Source of the DNA: an uncultured Pelagibacteraceae bacterium
GTDB lineage: Bacteria > Pseudomonadota > Alphaproteobacteria > Pelagibacterales > Pelagibacteraceae
Assembly: GCA_902604265.1 (NCBI GenBank)
Contig: CACKXX010000001.1
Location: 66,628-105,394, forward strand
Length of the DNA: 38,767 nucleotides
Reading direction: 5' to 3'
The position numbers and the translations under genes are program-made. The notes under the pieces are model-generated. The model was not told the origin of the DNA and made no database searches. It was given only the letters and a program-made list of their open reading frames with translations. How positions within the stretch are numbered: position 1 is the stretch's first letter; every line of letters begins with the position of its first letter. Of this stretch, positions 1 through 9,452 are shown piece by piece.

Positions 1-525
1 TCTATTTGCAAGCTCTCTTATTGTTATTACTTCAGGTATGTTGACATCTCTTTTTACTGGTTTTAAATCTTCAATATTTTGATTTTTATTAAGTTCTTTA
101 TTTTCTTTTTGTTTGGCTCTTTTTAATGAAGCTAAACTTCTTGCTTTAAACTCAATATCATCTTCACTTAATGCTCTAGAAACGGTTAGCTTTAGTTCTC
201 TTCTTTTTGAACCAATTTTACCTTTCTGAATATTTTCACCTTTTAATCTTTTCGTTGCTCTTTGTTCTGCTAATTTTCTTTTTTCAAAGTCATTTACTGC
301 GGATGGTTTTTTAATTATAGGATCTCTTGGAATAAAGTTAGTTTTAGCCTTGTTATACGTATTTCTTTGATTGGTATTTTTTGAAAAAGATGGTTTTGAT
401 CCAAATCTATTATTTTTTTTTTCAATTACTACAGAGTTCTTGCCTTGCGATTTTGCTAATTCAATATTATTTATTGTTTTCTTTGAACTTCCAGAAATAG
501 TTAACTTTAATTTTTTCTTTTCCAT
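1..525 (-). CDS. infB: Translation initiation factor IF-2, N-terminal part (runs off window)
   Basis: Open minus frame from ATG (complement 523-525) to window edge: MEKKKLKLTISGSSKKTINNIELAKSQGK...RRELKLTVSRALSEDD...ITIRELANR, typical IF-2 N-terminus; lies downstream of nusA as expected. Confidence 0.88.
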   Translation of the reverse strand, partial: MEKKKLKLTISGSSKKTINNIELAKSQGKNSVVIEKKNNRFGSKPSFSKNTNQRNTYNKAKTNFIPRDPIIKKPSAVNDFEKRKLAEQRATKRLKGENIQKGKIGSKRRELKLTVSRALSEDDIEFKARSLASLKRAKQKENKELNKNQNIEDLKPVKRDVNIPEVITIRELANR

Positions 526-535
526 GCCTCATCTC

Positions 536-2089
536 TCAATCTTTATAAATTTTTTCTCTAGCCGACATAATTAAATCATCAGACTCTTTTTTAGAAAGAG
601 CAAAATCTTCCAAATATCCTTTAATTTTAATCCTCTCTCCCTTCACAATATCATACGCTCCTGTAAGTTCATCTGAGGATAAGTCAGCAAAATCTGATAG
701 TTTTAAAATATTTTGTTCTCCTAGTGTAACTAACATTCCAGGTGTTAAACCTTTATGATTAATTAATTCACTTTCAAGGCCTAAATCTTTTATTTTATTA
801 TTTATTTCCATTTGATCTTTTTGATGAAACTCTTTAGCTCTTTCAATTAATTCTTTAGCAGTATCTTCTTCAATTCCTTCAATTTTTGTCAAATTTTCAA
901 TTGATCCATCCTTTATATCATCTATAGAAGAATATCCTTCAGCAACCAGCAACTGACCTAAAGTTTCATCTAACTCTAAATTCTTTACAAAATTATCTGT
1001 CTTTTCTTTAAATTCAATCTGTCTTCTTTCCGAATCTTCTTGATCCGTCATAATATTGATTTCATAATTCAACAATTTTGTTGCCAATCTAACATTTTGA
1101 CCTCTTCTACCGATTGCTTTACTTAAGTTTTCTTCAGTTAAAATTACATCTAATTTTTTTGCTTCATTATCAACATTTACTCTTTGAACTTCAGCTGGAG
1201 AAAGGGCATTTGACACAACAACTGCTGGATCTTCAGACCAGTTAACTATATCAATTTTTTCACCTTGAAGTTCATTAACAACTGCTTGAACTCTACTTCC
1301 TCTCATTCCAACACATGCTCCTACGGGATCTAAAGATGTATCGATTGCTTTAACACAAATTTTAGCTCTGCTTCCAGGATCTCTAGCAGAAGATTTAATT
1401 TCAATTAACCCATCATATATTTCTGGAACTTCTTGAAAAAAAAGTTTTTCCATAAATTTTGGGTGTGCTCTTGATAAAAAAATTTGTTGACCCTTAGGTT
1501 CTCTTCTAACATCTAAACAATATGCCTTTACTCTATCTCCTGCTTTAATATTTTCTCTGGGTATCATTTCATTTTTTTGAATAATTGATTCTGTTCTTCC
1601 AAGATCAACTATAACATTTCCAAACTCTAATCTTTTAACAATTCCACTAAGTATTGTATCTTTTTTTTCTTTAAAATCTTCATATTGTTTTTCTCTTTCC
1701 GCTTCTCTTACATTAAAACTAATTACCTGTTTTGCCGTCTGAGCAGCTATTCTTCCAAAGTCAAAAGAGGGTAAAGGCTGAAGAACTTCTTCTCCAATTT
1801 TTTTATCTTTATTATTTTCATTAAGTTTAATTGCCTGTTCTAAACTTATCTCTAAATTAGAATTTTCTGGTTTTTCAACTATTTTAAGTTTTCTAAAAAT
1901 TCCTATATCTCCATTATCTCTATTAATTAATACCTTTATTTCATTTTCAGAGCCAAATTTAGATTTTGCTGCTTTTGCAATGCCATTTTCCATGGAATCT
2001 ATTATTAACTCTTTATCAATAGATTTTTCTAAAGCTACCGCTTCAGCAATTCTTAATAATTCAAGTTTATCTGCTCTTCTATTTAACAT
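536..2089 (-). CDS. nusA: Transcription termination/antitermination protein NusA
   Basis: S1/KH domain motifs (VGACVGMRGSRVQAVVNELQGEKIDIV; AIGRRGQNVRLA). The ORF track starts at a TTG (2104); ATG at 2089 with SD GGAG (2099-2102) is the likelier start (MLNRRADKLELLRIAEAVA). Confidence 0.95.
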   Translation of the reverse strand: MLNRRADKLELLRIAEAVALEKSIDKELIIDSMENGIAKAAKSKFGSENEIKVLINRDNGDIGIFRKLKIVEKPENSNLEISLEQAIKLNENNKDKKIGEEVLQPLPSFDFGRIAAQTAKQVISFNVREAEREKQYEDFKEKKDTILSGIVKRLEFGNVIVDLGRTESIIQKNEMIPRENIKAGDRVKAYCLDVRREPKGQQIFLSRAHPKFMEKLFFQEVPEIYDGLIEIKSSARDPGSRAKICVKAIDTSLDPVGACVGMRGSRVQAVVNELQGEKIDIVNWSEDPAVVVSNALSPAEVQRVNVDNEAKKLDVILTEENLSKAIGRRGQNVRLATKLLNYEINIMTDQEDSERRQIEFKEKTDNFVKNLELDETLGQLLVAEGYSSIDDIKDGSIENLTKIEGIEEDTAKELIERAKEFHQKDQMEINNKIKDLGLESELINHKGLTPGMLVTLGEQNILKLSDFADLSSDELTGAYDIVKGERIKIKGYLEDFALSKKESDDLIMSAREKIYKD

Positions 2090-2107
2090 TTTTGTATTCT
2101 CCAAAAA

Positions 2108-2129
2108 AAAATGGGCCGAGGCCCATTTT
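2108..2129 (-). terminator. Intrinsic terminator/attenuator-like hairpin with U-run, upstream of nusA
   Basis: AAAATGGGCC-GA-GGCCCATTTT inverted repeat; on the minus strand it is followed by about 8 T (2110-2103). Confidence 0.75.
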
Positions 2130-2151
2130 GAAATTTCAACAATGTACGATG

Positions 2152-2179
2152 AATATAGGTATTTTTATTAGTTTTTCAA
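2152..2179 (-). promoter_or_regulatory. Candidate sigma70 promoter for nusA
   Basis: Minus strand TTGAAA (complement 2174-2179), 16-bp spacer, TATATT (complement 2152-2157), located between the metK stop and the hairpin. Confidence 0.45.
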
Positions 2180-2185
2180 CTTTAA

Positions 2186-3349
2186 TTACTTGTTAAAAAT
2201 GTCTGCTTTATCTATTTTTTCCCAGGAAAATGCACCACTAGACTCTGGATCTCTTCCAAAATGCCCATATGCTGCTGTTTTTTCATATATTGCCTTATTT
2301 AAACCTAGCATTTCCCTAATTCCTCTAGGACTTAAATCAAAATTTTCTCTAATTAATTTTTCTACGTGTTTATTTTTTTCTTCATCGTCATCAAAAAGGT
2401 CTACATAAATTGATAAAGGTTTTGAAACTCCAATCGCATAAGCTAGTTGAATTAAACATTTGTCTGCAATTTTTGAAGCTACTACGTTTTTTGCCAAGTA
2501 CCTTGATGCGTATGCTGCTGATCTATCAACTTTTGTAGGATCTTTTCCTGAAAAAGCTCCTCCACCATGTGGAGCTGCTCCTCCATAAGTATCTACAATA
2601 ATTTTTCTTCCTGTTAATCCACTATCTCCATCTGGTCCACCAATTACAAAATTACCTGTAGGGTTTACATAAATTTCACTTTCGTCTAGCCCATTTATAA
2701 GATTTTTTGGAATAGATTTTTCTATATAGGGTTTAACCAATTCTCTTACTTGAGATTGATTGACATCTGCTGAATGTTGAGTTGAAATTACAACTGATTT
2801 TACATGAGCAGGTTTTCCATCTTTATACTCTATGGTAATTTGACTTTTTGAGTCAGGCTCAATATTTTTTAACTTTCCAGATTTTCGATCTTCTGCCATT
2901 AATCTTAAAATTTTATGTGAATAATGTATCGGTGCTGGCATAAGTACATCTGTTTCATTACACGCATAACCAAACATTATTCCTTGGTCTCCAGCTCCTT
3001 CGTCTTTATTTCCAGATGAGTCTACACCCATTGCAATATCTGCAGATTGAGAATGAAGATGACTTTCTATTTTAGTTGCATCTTTCCATGTAAAGCCTTC
3101 TTGGTCATAACCAATATCTTTTATACATTCTCTAACTTTTTGAATTAAATCCTCTTTTTTTATTTCTGGTCCTCTTACTTCTCCAGCTAAAACTACTTTA
3201 TTAGTTGTTGTTAAAGTTTCGCAAGCTACTCTTGATTGAGGTTCTGCACCTAGGTAGCTATCTACAACCATATCTGATATTCTATCACAAACTTTATCTG
3301 GATGTCCTTCTGAAACTGACTCGCTAGTAAATAAATAATTCTTTTTCAT
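2186..3349 (-). CDS. metK: S-adenosylmethionine synthase
   Basis: [57 protein letters not shown] motifs. Confidence 0.97.
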   Translation of the reverse strand: MKKNYLFTSESVSEGHPDKVCDRISDMVVDSYLGAEPQSRVACETLTTTNKVVLAGEVRGPEIKKEDLIQKVRECIKDIGYDQEGFTWKDATKIESHLHSQSADIAMGVDSSGNKDEGAGDQGIMFGYACNETDVLMPAPIHYSHKILRLMAEDRKSGKLKNIEPDSKSQITIEYKDGKPAHVKSVVISTQHSADVNQSQVRELVKPYIEKSIPKNLINGLDESEIYVNPTGNFVIGGPDGDSGLTGRKIIVDTYGGAAPHGGGAFSGKDPTKVDRSAAYASRYLAKNVVASKIADKCLIQLAYAIGVSKPLSIYVDLFDDDEEKNKHVEKLIRENFDLSPRGIREMLGLNKAIYEKTAAYGHFGRDPESSGAFSWEKIDKADIFNK

Positions 3350-3350
3350 C

Positions 3351-4874
3351 TTAACTCCCTTTCTTTTTTAAAAAAAAAATTAAACTAATATAAAATAATA
3401 AAAAATAAAAGAAGATCTTATTGCCCAAAGTACTAAAAAGAGTTTTTTGTGTTTCATCAAAACTTTTTATCTCAATAACTCCCCTCTCAGTTGATTCAAT
3501 TTTATTTATTATTTGTCCTTTTGAATTAATAAATGCAGAAATTCCATTATTAGCTGAACGAATTAAATTCTTTCCTTCTTCAATTGATCTAAACACTGAG
3601 TGCGAAAAGTGTTGATGTGGCCCAACAGAATTACCAAACCATCCATCTTCAGATATATTTAACAATATATCAAAATCATCATTTTTTTTTATTTCTCCTG
3701 AATAAATTATTTCATAACAAATCAATGGAAGTAAATATATATTATTTATATTTAAAATATTTCTTTTATCATCACTTGAAAATGAATTGTAGCCTTGTGT
3801 AATTTTTTTTATACCAAACTTGCTTAAAAAATTCTCAAAAGGCAGAAATTCTCCAAAAGGTACTAGTTTATTTTTATTATATTTATCTAAAATATTTAAA
3901 TTTTTATCTAAAACTACCATTGAATTAAATATCTTAGACTTATCTCGACTATTAATCCCTATAACAATCTTATGTTGATCAGAATAATTTTTTGAAAATA
4001 TATATCTATAATTATTTAAATCTTCTAAATAAATATTTGAAAAAGCTCCTTCGGGAAAAATAAAAATAGTTTTTTCCATATCTTCTGGATTACTTAATTT
4101 AACTAACTCTAAAATAATTTTTTCAGGATTTTCATTTGTAAAATATCTATCAATATCTATTTTTGGTGAGACGATTTTAATTAATGAATTTGAATTTTTA
4201 TTATTTAAAGCTTTACTATTATTTATAACAAATGACCCATATAAAAAATTTATTATCAAGATTATTAATAAAAAAACTATAAAAAATAATTTGGTTAAAC
4301 TTTTATAGTTAAATAATGTAATAACTGGTATTAAAAAAATAGTTACACTCAATAAATTAAATGAATAAGTTCCAATAAATGAAAGTATTTGTAAAAAATA
4401 TAGGTAATCTGTCCATGCAAATGCGATTAGATTCCAAGGAAATCCACCTAAAATAAAACCTCTAATAAATTCAATTAAAGAAAAAAAAATTGAAAAAATT
4501 AATATTGAAGAAAGTTTTTTATTTAAAGAAAAAAAAGAACAAGCTAAAGTTGCTAATCCATAAAAAACTCCTAAAAAAAGAGGAATTAAAATTAATGCAA
4601 ATGGTATTAAAGGCTTAAAATTTTCTTCAAAAGTAAGAGCATTTGTTATCCAATATAAATTAGAAATAAAATAACCAAATCCAAACATCCAACCAATTGT
4701 AAAGGATGTCCATTTTCCTTTTTTATAATTTGAAATTAAATAAATTAGAAATAGTGGAAAAGTGATAAAATTTATAAAGAAAAAACTATAAGGAGGAAGA
4801 CTAAAAGAAGTAATGAAACCTAAAATAAAAGGTACAATATAAATAGATAGTTTTTTTTGAAGTGACAAAGTCAA
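3351..4874 (-). CDS. lnt: Apolipoprotein N-acyltransferase
   Basis: Multi-TM N-terminus plus nitrilase-like domain ([44 protein letters not shown]). Confidence 0.93.
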   Translation of the reverse strand: MTLSLQKKLSIYIVPFILGFITSFSLPPYSFFFINFITFPLFLIYLISNYKKGKWTSFTIGWMFGFGYFISNLYWITNALTFEENFKPLIPFALILIPLFLGVFYGLATLACSFFSLNKKLSSILIFSIFFSLIEFIRGFILGGFPWNLIAFAWTDYLYFLQILSFIGTYSFNLLSVTIFLIPVITLFNYKSLTKLFFIVFLLIILIINFLYGSFVINNSKALNNKNSNSLIKIVSPKIDIDRYFTNENPEKIILELVKLSNPEDMEKTIFIFPEGAFSNIYLEDLNNYRYIFSKNYSDQHKIVIGINSRDKSKIFNSMVVLDKNLNILDKYNKNKLVPFGEFLPFENFLSKFGIKKITQGYNSFSSDDKRNILNINNIYLLPLICYEIIYSGEIKKNDDFDILLNISEDGWFGNSVGPHQHFSHSVFRSIEEGKNLIRSANNGISAFINSKGQIINKIESTERGVIEIKSFDETQKTLFSTLGNKIFFYFLLFYISLIFFLKKKGS

Positions 4875-5305
4875 TTTATTTTATGAAAATATTTTAAAAC
4901 AAGATTTTCCTTTTTAATCATATTTTTAAAATCTTTTATTTTTTTATGATCATATCCAATTAAATGAAAATATCCATGTATCCACATTTTATCAAATTCA
5001 AGGAAAAAGTTTGATGATCTTGATCTTTTATTAACCATTTCATAGCTGATAGCTATATCTCCAATATATAGATTATTATTTGATTGAAATGATAAAACAT
5101 CTGTTGGTTTATTTTTTTTTCTATATTTAAAATTTAAATTTTTCATTTTTTTATTATTTGTTAATAATATAGAAAATTCTTGCTTTTTCTTTTTAAAATA
5201 AGGAACTTTCGATAGTATTTTAAGTTTTTTTCTTAAATAATTATTTGGATGTTTTATTTTATCTTTCCACTTTGGATAATCTAAAATAACATTGGCCTTA
5301 ATCAT
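4871..5305 (-). CDS. ybeY: Endoribonuclease YbeY
   Basis: PTDVLSF and metal-binding HGYFHLIGYDH motif; 4-bp overlap with lnt. Confidence 0.93.
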   Translation of the reverse strand: MIKANVILDYPKWKDKIKHPNNYLRKKLKILSKVPYFKKKKQEFSILLTNNKKMKNLNFKYRKKNKPTDVLSFQSNNNLYIGDIAISYEMVNKRSRSSNFFLEFDKMWIHGYFHLIGYDHKKIKDFKNMIKKENLVLKYFHKIN

Positions 5306-6309
5306 TATTCAGTTTTTTGTTCTGAATAAGCTTTAACAATTTTAGAAACCAGAGGATGTCTAACTACATCTTTGTGATCAAAATCAATAACTGAAATTTC
5401 TTTTAAATGACCAAGTAATTTTTTTGAACGATTCAAACCAGATAATGATTTATTTGGTAAATCTATTTGAGATGGATCTCCATTAATTACAATTTTGGAA
5501 TTTTCTCCAAGTCTGGTTAAAAACATTTTAATTTGAGTATCTGTGGCATTCTGAGCTTCATCAAGAATAGCAAAACAATTTTTTAAAGTTCTACCTCTCA
5601 TAAATGCCAATGGTGCTATCTCTATATCTCCAATTTCAATTTTTTTTTGGATTTTTTCAAAATCTAATAGATCATAAAGTGAATCATATAGTGGTCTTAA
5701 ATATGGATCTACTTTTTCTTTCATATCTCCAGGTAAAAATCCTAGTCTTTCACCTGCTTCAACCGCAGGTCTAGACAAGATTATTCTTTCAATTTTTTTT
5801 TCTAAAAGCATTGTTAAAGCAATTGCTACAGCCAAGAAAGTTTTTCCTGTTCCTGCAGGTCCTGCTGAAATTATAATTTCACTATCTTTTAATGCTCTAA
5901 CATATTGTTTTTGCTTTTCTGATCTTGGTATAACAGATTTCTTTGGAGTTTTAATTATATACTCAATATTTTTGTCAGAACTATTTTTTTCATCTATCAT
6001 AAATTTATTTACTGAAGAAATTACATCCTTTTTTTCAATATTACCATTTTCAATAAACTGAACTGCTAAAAATTTAATTGCATTTTTTACTATCTCGTTT
6101 TTTTGGGGGCTACTTTTTACTAATATAGAGTTTCCACGCGTATATATATTTGTACTAGTAATTTTCTCCAATTGTTTAATATTATTATTGAATTCACCTA
6201 CAACTCCTAAAAGTATGTCATTCCTTTGAAATATAATACTTAGCGTATTATTATCTGAGTAAACAAGTTTTAACTCTGACTTAAAGTTTTTTTCAGCTAT
6301 ATTTTTCAA
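5305..6309 (-). CDS. PhoH family ATPase
   Basis: Walker A GPAGTGKTFLA, RPAVEAGERLGFLPGD, DEAQNAT, GDPSQIDLP. Confidence 0.93.
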   Translation of the reverse strand: MKNIAEKNFKSELKLVYSDNNTLSIIFQRNDILLGVVGEFNNNIKQLEKITSTNIYTRGNSILVKSSPQKNEIVKNAIKFLAVQFIENGNIEKKDVISSVNKFMIDEKNSSDKNIEYIIKTPKKSVIPRSEKQKQYVRALKDSEIIISAGPAGTGKTFLAVAIALTMLLEKKIERIILSRPAVEAGERLGFLPGDMKEKVDPYLRPLYDSLYDLLDFEKIQKKIEIGDIEIAPLAFMRGRTLKNCFAILDEAQNATDTQIKMFLTRLGENSKIVINGDPSQIDLPNKSLSGLNRSKKLLGHLKEISVIDFDHKDVVRHPLVSKIVKAYSEQKTE

Positions 6310-7644
6310 TTATGCTGCTCTCATATTTTTTTTTTCAATTTTCCCAAATAAACTATTTTTATTAACTTCTTTTATTTTTACATTTATATTTTTTCCAATA
6401 TCACTATCCTCTCCATCAAAAATTACAGAATTCATATATTTATTTCTACCAAAAAATTTATCTTGTCCATCTAATTTATTTTCTACCAGAACATCAGTTG
6501 ATTTGTTTATGAAAGTTTCATTAATATTTAATTGAAATTTAAACAAATATTCTTGAATTTTAATTAATCTTTCTTTCGAAACTTCTTTATCAATCAAATT
6601 TAAATTAGATGCTTTGGTTCCTGGTCTTGGGCTAAAGATAAAAGAAAATGAATTTATAAATTTTATTTTTTTAATTAAATTTAAGGTTTCTTTAAAATCA
6701 TTATCTGTTTCACCTGGATAGGAAATTATAAAATCACTTGAAAATTCTACAGATGGGTTAATTTTTTTTATTTTTTCATAGATTTCAACATACTGTTCAA
6801 CTGTATGCTTTCTATTCATTAGACTAAGTATTTTATTTGAACCACTTTGTATTGGTAAGTGTACAAAGGGCATTAATTTTTTACTTGTCTTGTAACATTC
6901 AATCAAATCATCAGTCATGTCTCTAGGATGAGAGGTTGTATATCTTATTCTTTTTAATTCGTTATAGCTTTCAAGCTTATTAATAATTTCTGAAATTCTA
7001 TACTTTTTAAATTTGTCTTGATATGAGTAAGCGTTAACATTTTGACCTAATAAAATAATTTCTCTTACACCATTGCTAATTAAGTTTTCTGCTTCTTCTA
7101 TAATTTTATTAAATGGTCTTGAATACTCTGGGCCTCTCGTAAAAGGAACAACACAAAAACTACAAAATTTATCACAACCCTCTTGAATAGTTAAATATGA
7201 AGAAACTTTACTATTTTCATTTTTAATATTATCGAAGTAATTAAACTTTGAGACTGCATCAAATTCGGTTTCCTCAATCTTATTATCTTTAATAAATTTT
7301 TTAAGTAGATCATTTATTTTATGATATGATTGAGGTCCTACAATAATGTCAATATAAGGCTCTCTATTTAACATTTCTTGATTTTCAGCCTGAGCAACAC
7401 AACCTGCTACAATCATTATTGGTTTATTTTTTTTTTTATATAATTTTTTAATTCTACCTATTTCATGATAGACTTTTTCTTTTGCTTTATCTCTAATATG
7501 ACAAGTATTTAAAACATAACAGTCTGTATTGGTTTGGTCTTCACTTTTTATGAAACCTAGTCTTTTTACAGAATCAAATATTCTATTTGAATCATACTCA
7601 TTCATTTGACAACCAAATGTTTTGATAAATATTTTCTTTTGCAT
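6310..7644 (-). CDS. miaB: tRNA-2-methylthio-N6-dimethylallyladenosine synthase
   Basis: TFGCQMNEYDS, radical-SAM CDKFCSFCVVPFTRG, HLPIQSGSNKIL. Confidence 0.96.
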   Translation of the reverse strand: MQKKIFIKTFGCQMNEYDSNRIFDSVKRLGFIKSEDQTNTDCYVLNTCHIRDKAKEKVYHEIGRIKKLYKKKNKPIMIVAGCVAQAENQEMLNREPYIDIIVGPQSYHKINDLLKKFIKDNKIEETEFDAVSKFNYFDNIKNENSKVSSYLTIQEGCDKFCSFCVVPFTRGPEYSRPFNKIIEEAENLISNGVREIILLGQNVNAYSYQDKFKKYRISEIINKLESYNELKRIRYTTSHPRDMTDDLIECYKTSKKLMPFVHLPIQSGSNKILSLMNRKHTVEQYVEIYEKIKKINPSVEFSSDFIISYPGETDNDFKETLNLIKKIKFINSFSFIFSPRPGTKASNLNLIDKEVSKERLIKIQEYLFKFQLNINETFINKSTDVLVENKLDGQDKFFGRNKYMNSVIFDGEDSDIGKNINVKIKEVNKNSLFGKIEKKNMRAA

Positions 7645-8057
7645 TATTTAGAATTTTTTTTTATACCGTATAATTCTAATTTATGGTCTACAAGATTATA
7701 ACCATATTTTTCAGCAACTTTTTTTTGTAATTCTTCAATCTCTTCATCAACAAATTCAATTATTTCTCCTGTATTTACATCTATAAGATGATCATGATGC
7801 CCTTCATTAATTTGTTCATATCTTGCTTTTCCACCTTTAAAATCATGCTTGGTAACAATTCCAGCTTCTTCAAAAAGTTTTACTGTTCTATAAACGGTAG
7901 CGATACTAATCTTAGGATCAATTTTAGAAACTCTTATATATAGCTCATTAACATCAGGATGGTCTTGGGCTTCTGACATTATTTTGGCAATTATTTTTCT
8001 TTGATCGGTTAGCTTAACACCTTTTGCTTTACATTTTCTTTCAATATTTTCTGACAT
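7644..8057 (-). CDS. Fur-family metalloregulator
   Basis: LTDQRKIIAKIM, ATVYRTVKLFEEAGIV, HHDHLIDVNTGEIIEF. Confidence 0.92.
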   Translation of the reverse strand: MSENIERKCKAKGVKLTDQRKIIAKIMSEAQDHPDVNELYIRVSKIDPKISIATVYRTVKLFEEAGIVTKHDFKGGKARYEQINEGHHDHLIDVNTGEIIEFVDEEIEELQKKVAEKYGYNLVDHKLELYGIKKNSK

Positions 8058-8071
8058 TATTTATATTAACT

Positions 8072-8443
8072 CTAATATTGTGGTTTAATCAAATTTTTTA
8101 TTAATAAGCCTTTATTAAATAGATCCATTATTTCAACATAATTTCCATTAATTATCTGATTTGAATTAAATCCATATAAATCTATTTTATTTACAAAACT
8201 TAAGGCTTTAGCGGTTGCCAATGACGCTCTGACACCTGAAAATTTACCCGGTCCCTGATTAACGAATATATTGTTAATATTTTTTATATTTAATTCATGG
8301 TTTTCTAAAAATTTTACAATTAAAATTGTTAGTTTATCAAAATTTTCTCTATTGTTAATAAACTCACTAGTATATGATTTGTTATCAGCCATGATTGTAA
8401 AAAAAATTTTATCTCTTGCTGCATCAATAATTAAGTTATTCAT
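8072..8443 (-). CDS. tsaB: TsaB-like t6A synthesis protein, N-terminal half only (123 aa)
   Basis: MNNLIIDAARD...GPGKFSGVRASLATAKALSF is the conserved TsaB motif region; the ORF ends at a length well below typical TsaB. Confidence 0.78.
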   Translation of the reverse strand: MNNLIIDAARDKIFFTIMADNKSYTSEFINNRENFDKLTILIVKFLENHELNIKNINNIFVNQGPGKFSGVRASLATAKALSFVNKIDLYGFNSNQIINGNYVEIMDLFNKGLLIKNLIKPQY

Positions 8444-9452
8444 ATTTTTTGGCTACTTTTTAAATTTTAATGTATTTGCAGATAATAACAAATATTATTC
8501 TAATGAAAAAGGGATTGTTTCAATAATGTATCATAGATTTAATGAATCTAAATACCCATCAACTAATATTCAAATGAATATATTTGAAGAACAAGTTAAT
8601 ATAATTAAAAAATCAGGATATAAATTTTTAAACCCAAATAATTTTCATAAAATATATGATAAAGAAAAATTAGAAAAAACTATTTTACTATCTGTCGATG
8701 ATGGCTATAACTCTTTTTATCAACATGCCTGGCCATATCTTAAAAATAATCAAATACCTTTTTTAATTTTCATATCTACAGAAGCAGTTGGAAAAAAAGG
8801 TTATATGGGGTGGAATGAAATAAAAGAAATAGAAAAATATGACTTTGTTACAATAGGTAATCACTCTCACTCCCATGACTATTTAGTCAATTTTAGTTAT
8901 GATGAATTTAAAAAAGATATAGAAAAATCTATTAAAATATTTGAAGATAATTTAGGTTATAATCCAAAATTTTTCTCTTATCCGTTTGGAGAATGGGATT
9001 TGGCGCAGAAAAAATTCATAAGTAAAAATTTCGATTTTGGATTTGGACAACATTCAGGGGTAATAGATTTAAACAAGGATAAGTATGAATTACCAAGGTT
9101 TCCAATTAATGAAAAATACGGAGATTTAGAAAGATTTAAATTTATAGTTGAACTTTTACCACTTCAATACAAAGAGGTATATCCTCAAGAAAAAATAATA
9201 GACAATAATAATCCACCGGACATGAAAGTAGAGTTTTTTAAAGATCAAAAAATTAATAACATAAACTGTTATTCAAATGAAGGAAATGGTTGGGATAGTT
9301 CAAAATTGAAAATAGAAAAAAATATTTTAAAAATAAATTTTAGAGACAAATTTAATACAAGAAGAGGAAGAATTAACTGCTCAATGAAAGATGAAATGGG
9401 TTGGCGATGGTTTGGAATACAATTTATTGTTAAAAATATTAAAGAAAATTAG
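8391..9452 (+). CDS. Secreted polysaccharide deacetylase (NodB domain)
   Basis: LSVDDGYNSFYQHAWPYL and GNHSHSHDYL motifs, SYPFGEWD; signal-peptide-like N-terminus MIVKKILSLAASIIKLFIFFGYFLNFNVFA starting at ATG 8391 (ORF track start 8271 is too early). Confidence 0.85.
   Translation: MIVKKILSLAASIIKLFIFFGYFLNFNVFADNNKYYSNEKGIVSIMYHRFNESKYPSTNIQMNIFEEQVNIIKKSGYKFLNPNNFHKIYDKEKLEKTILLSVDDGYNSFYQHAWPYLKNNQIPFLIFISTEAVGKKGYMGWNEIKEIEKYDFVTIGNHSHSHDYLVNFSYDEFKKDIEKSIKIFEDNLGYNPKFFSYPFGEWDLAQKKFISKNFDFGFGQHSGVIDLNKDKYELPRFPINEKYGDLERFKFIVELLPLQYKEVYPQEKIIDNNNPPDMKVEFFKDQKINNINCYSNEGNGWDSSKLKIEKNILKINFRDKFNTRRGRINCSMKDEMGWRWFGIQFIVKNIKEN

Noticed and set aside
3340-3360. SAM riboswitch upstream of metK
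   Set aside because: Only a 1-bp gap separates lnt and metK; no leader exists
3617-3802. Antisense ORF inside lnt (and similar ones at 371..574, 2190..2408, 10200..10406, 11246..11455, 11540..11743, 13298..13561, 20840..21097, 21512..21694, 33511..33705)
   Set aside because: Lies opposite a clear conserved gene; composition mirrors the sense strand; no domain signature or independent start signals
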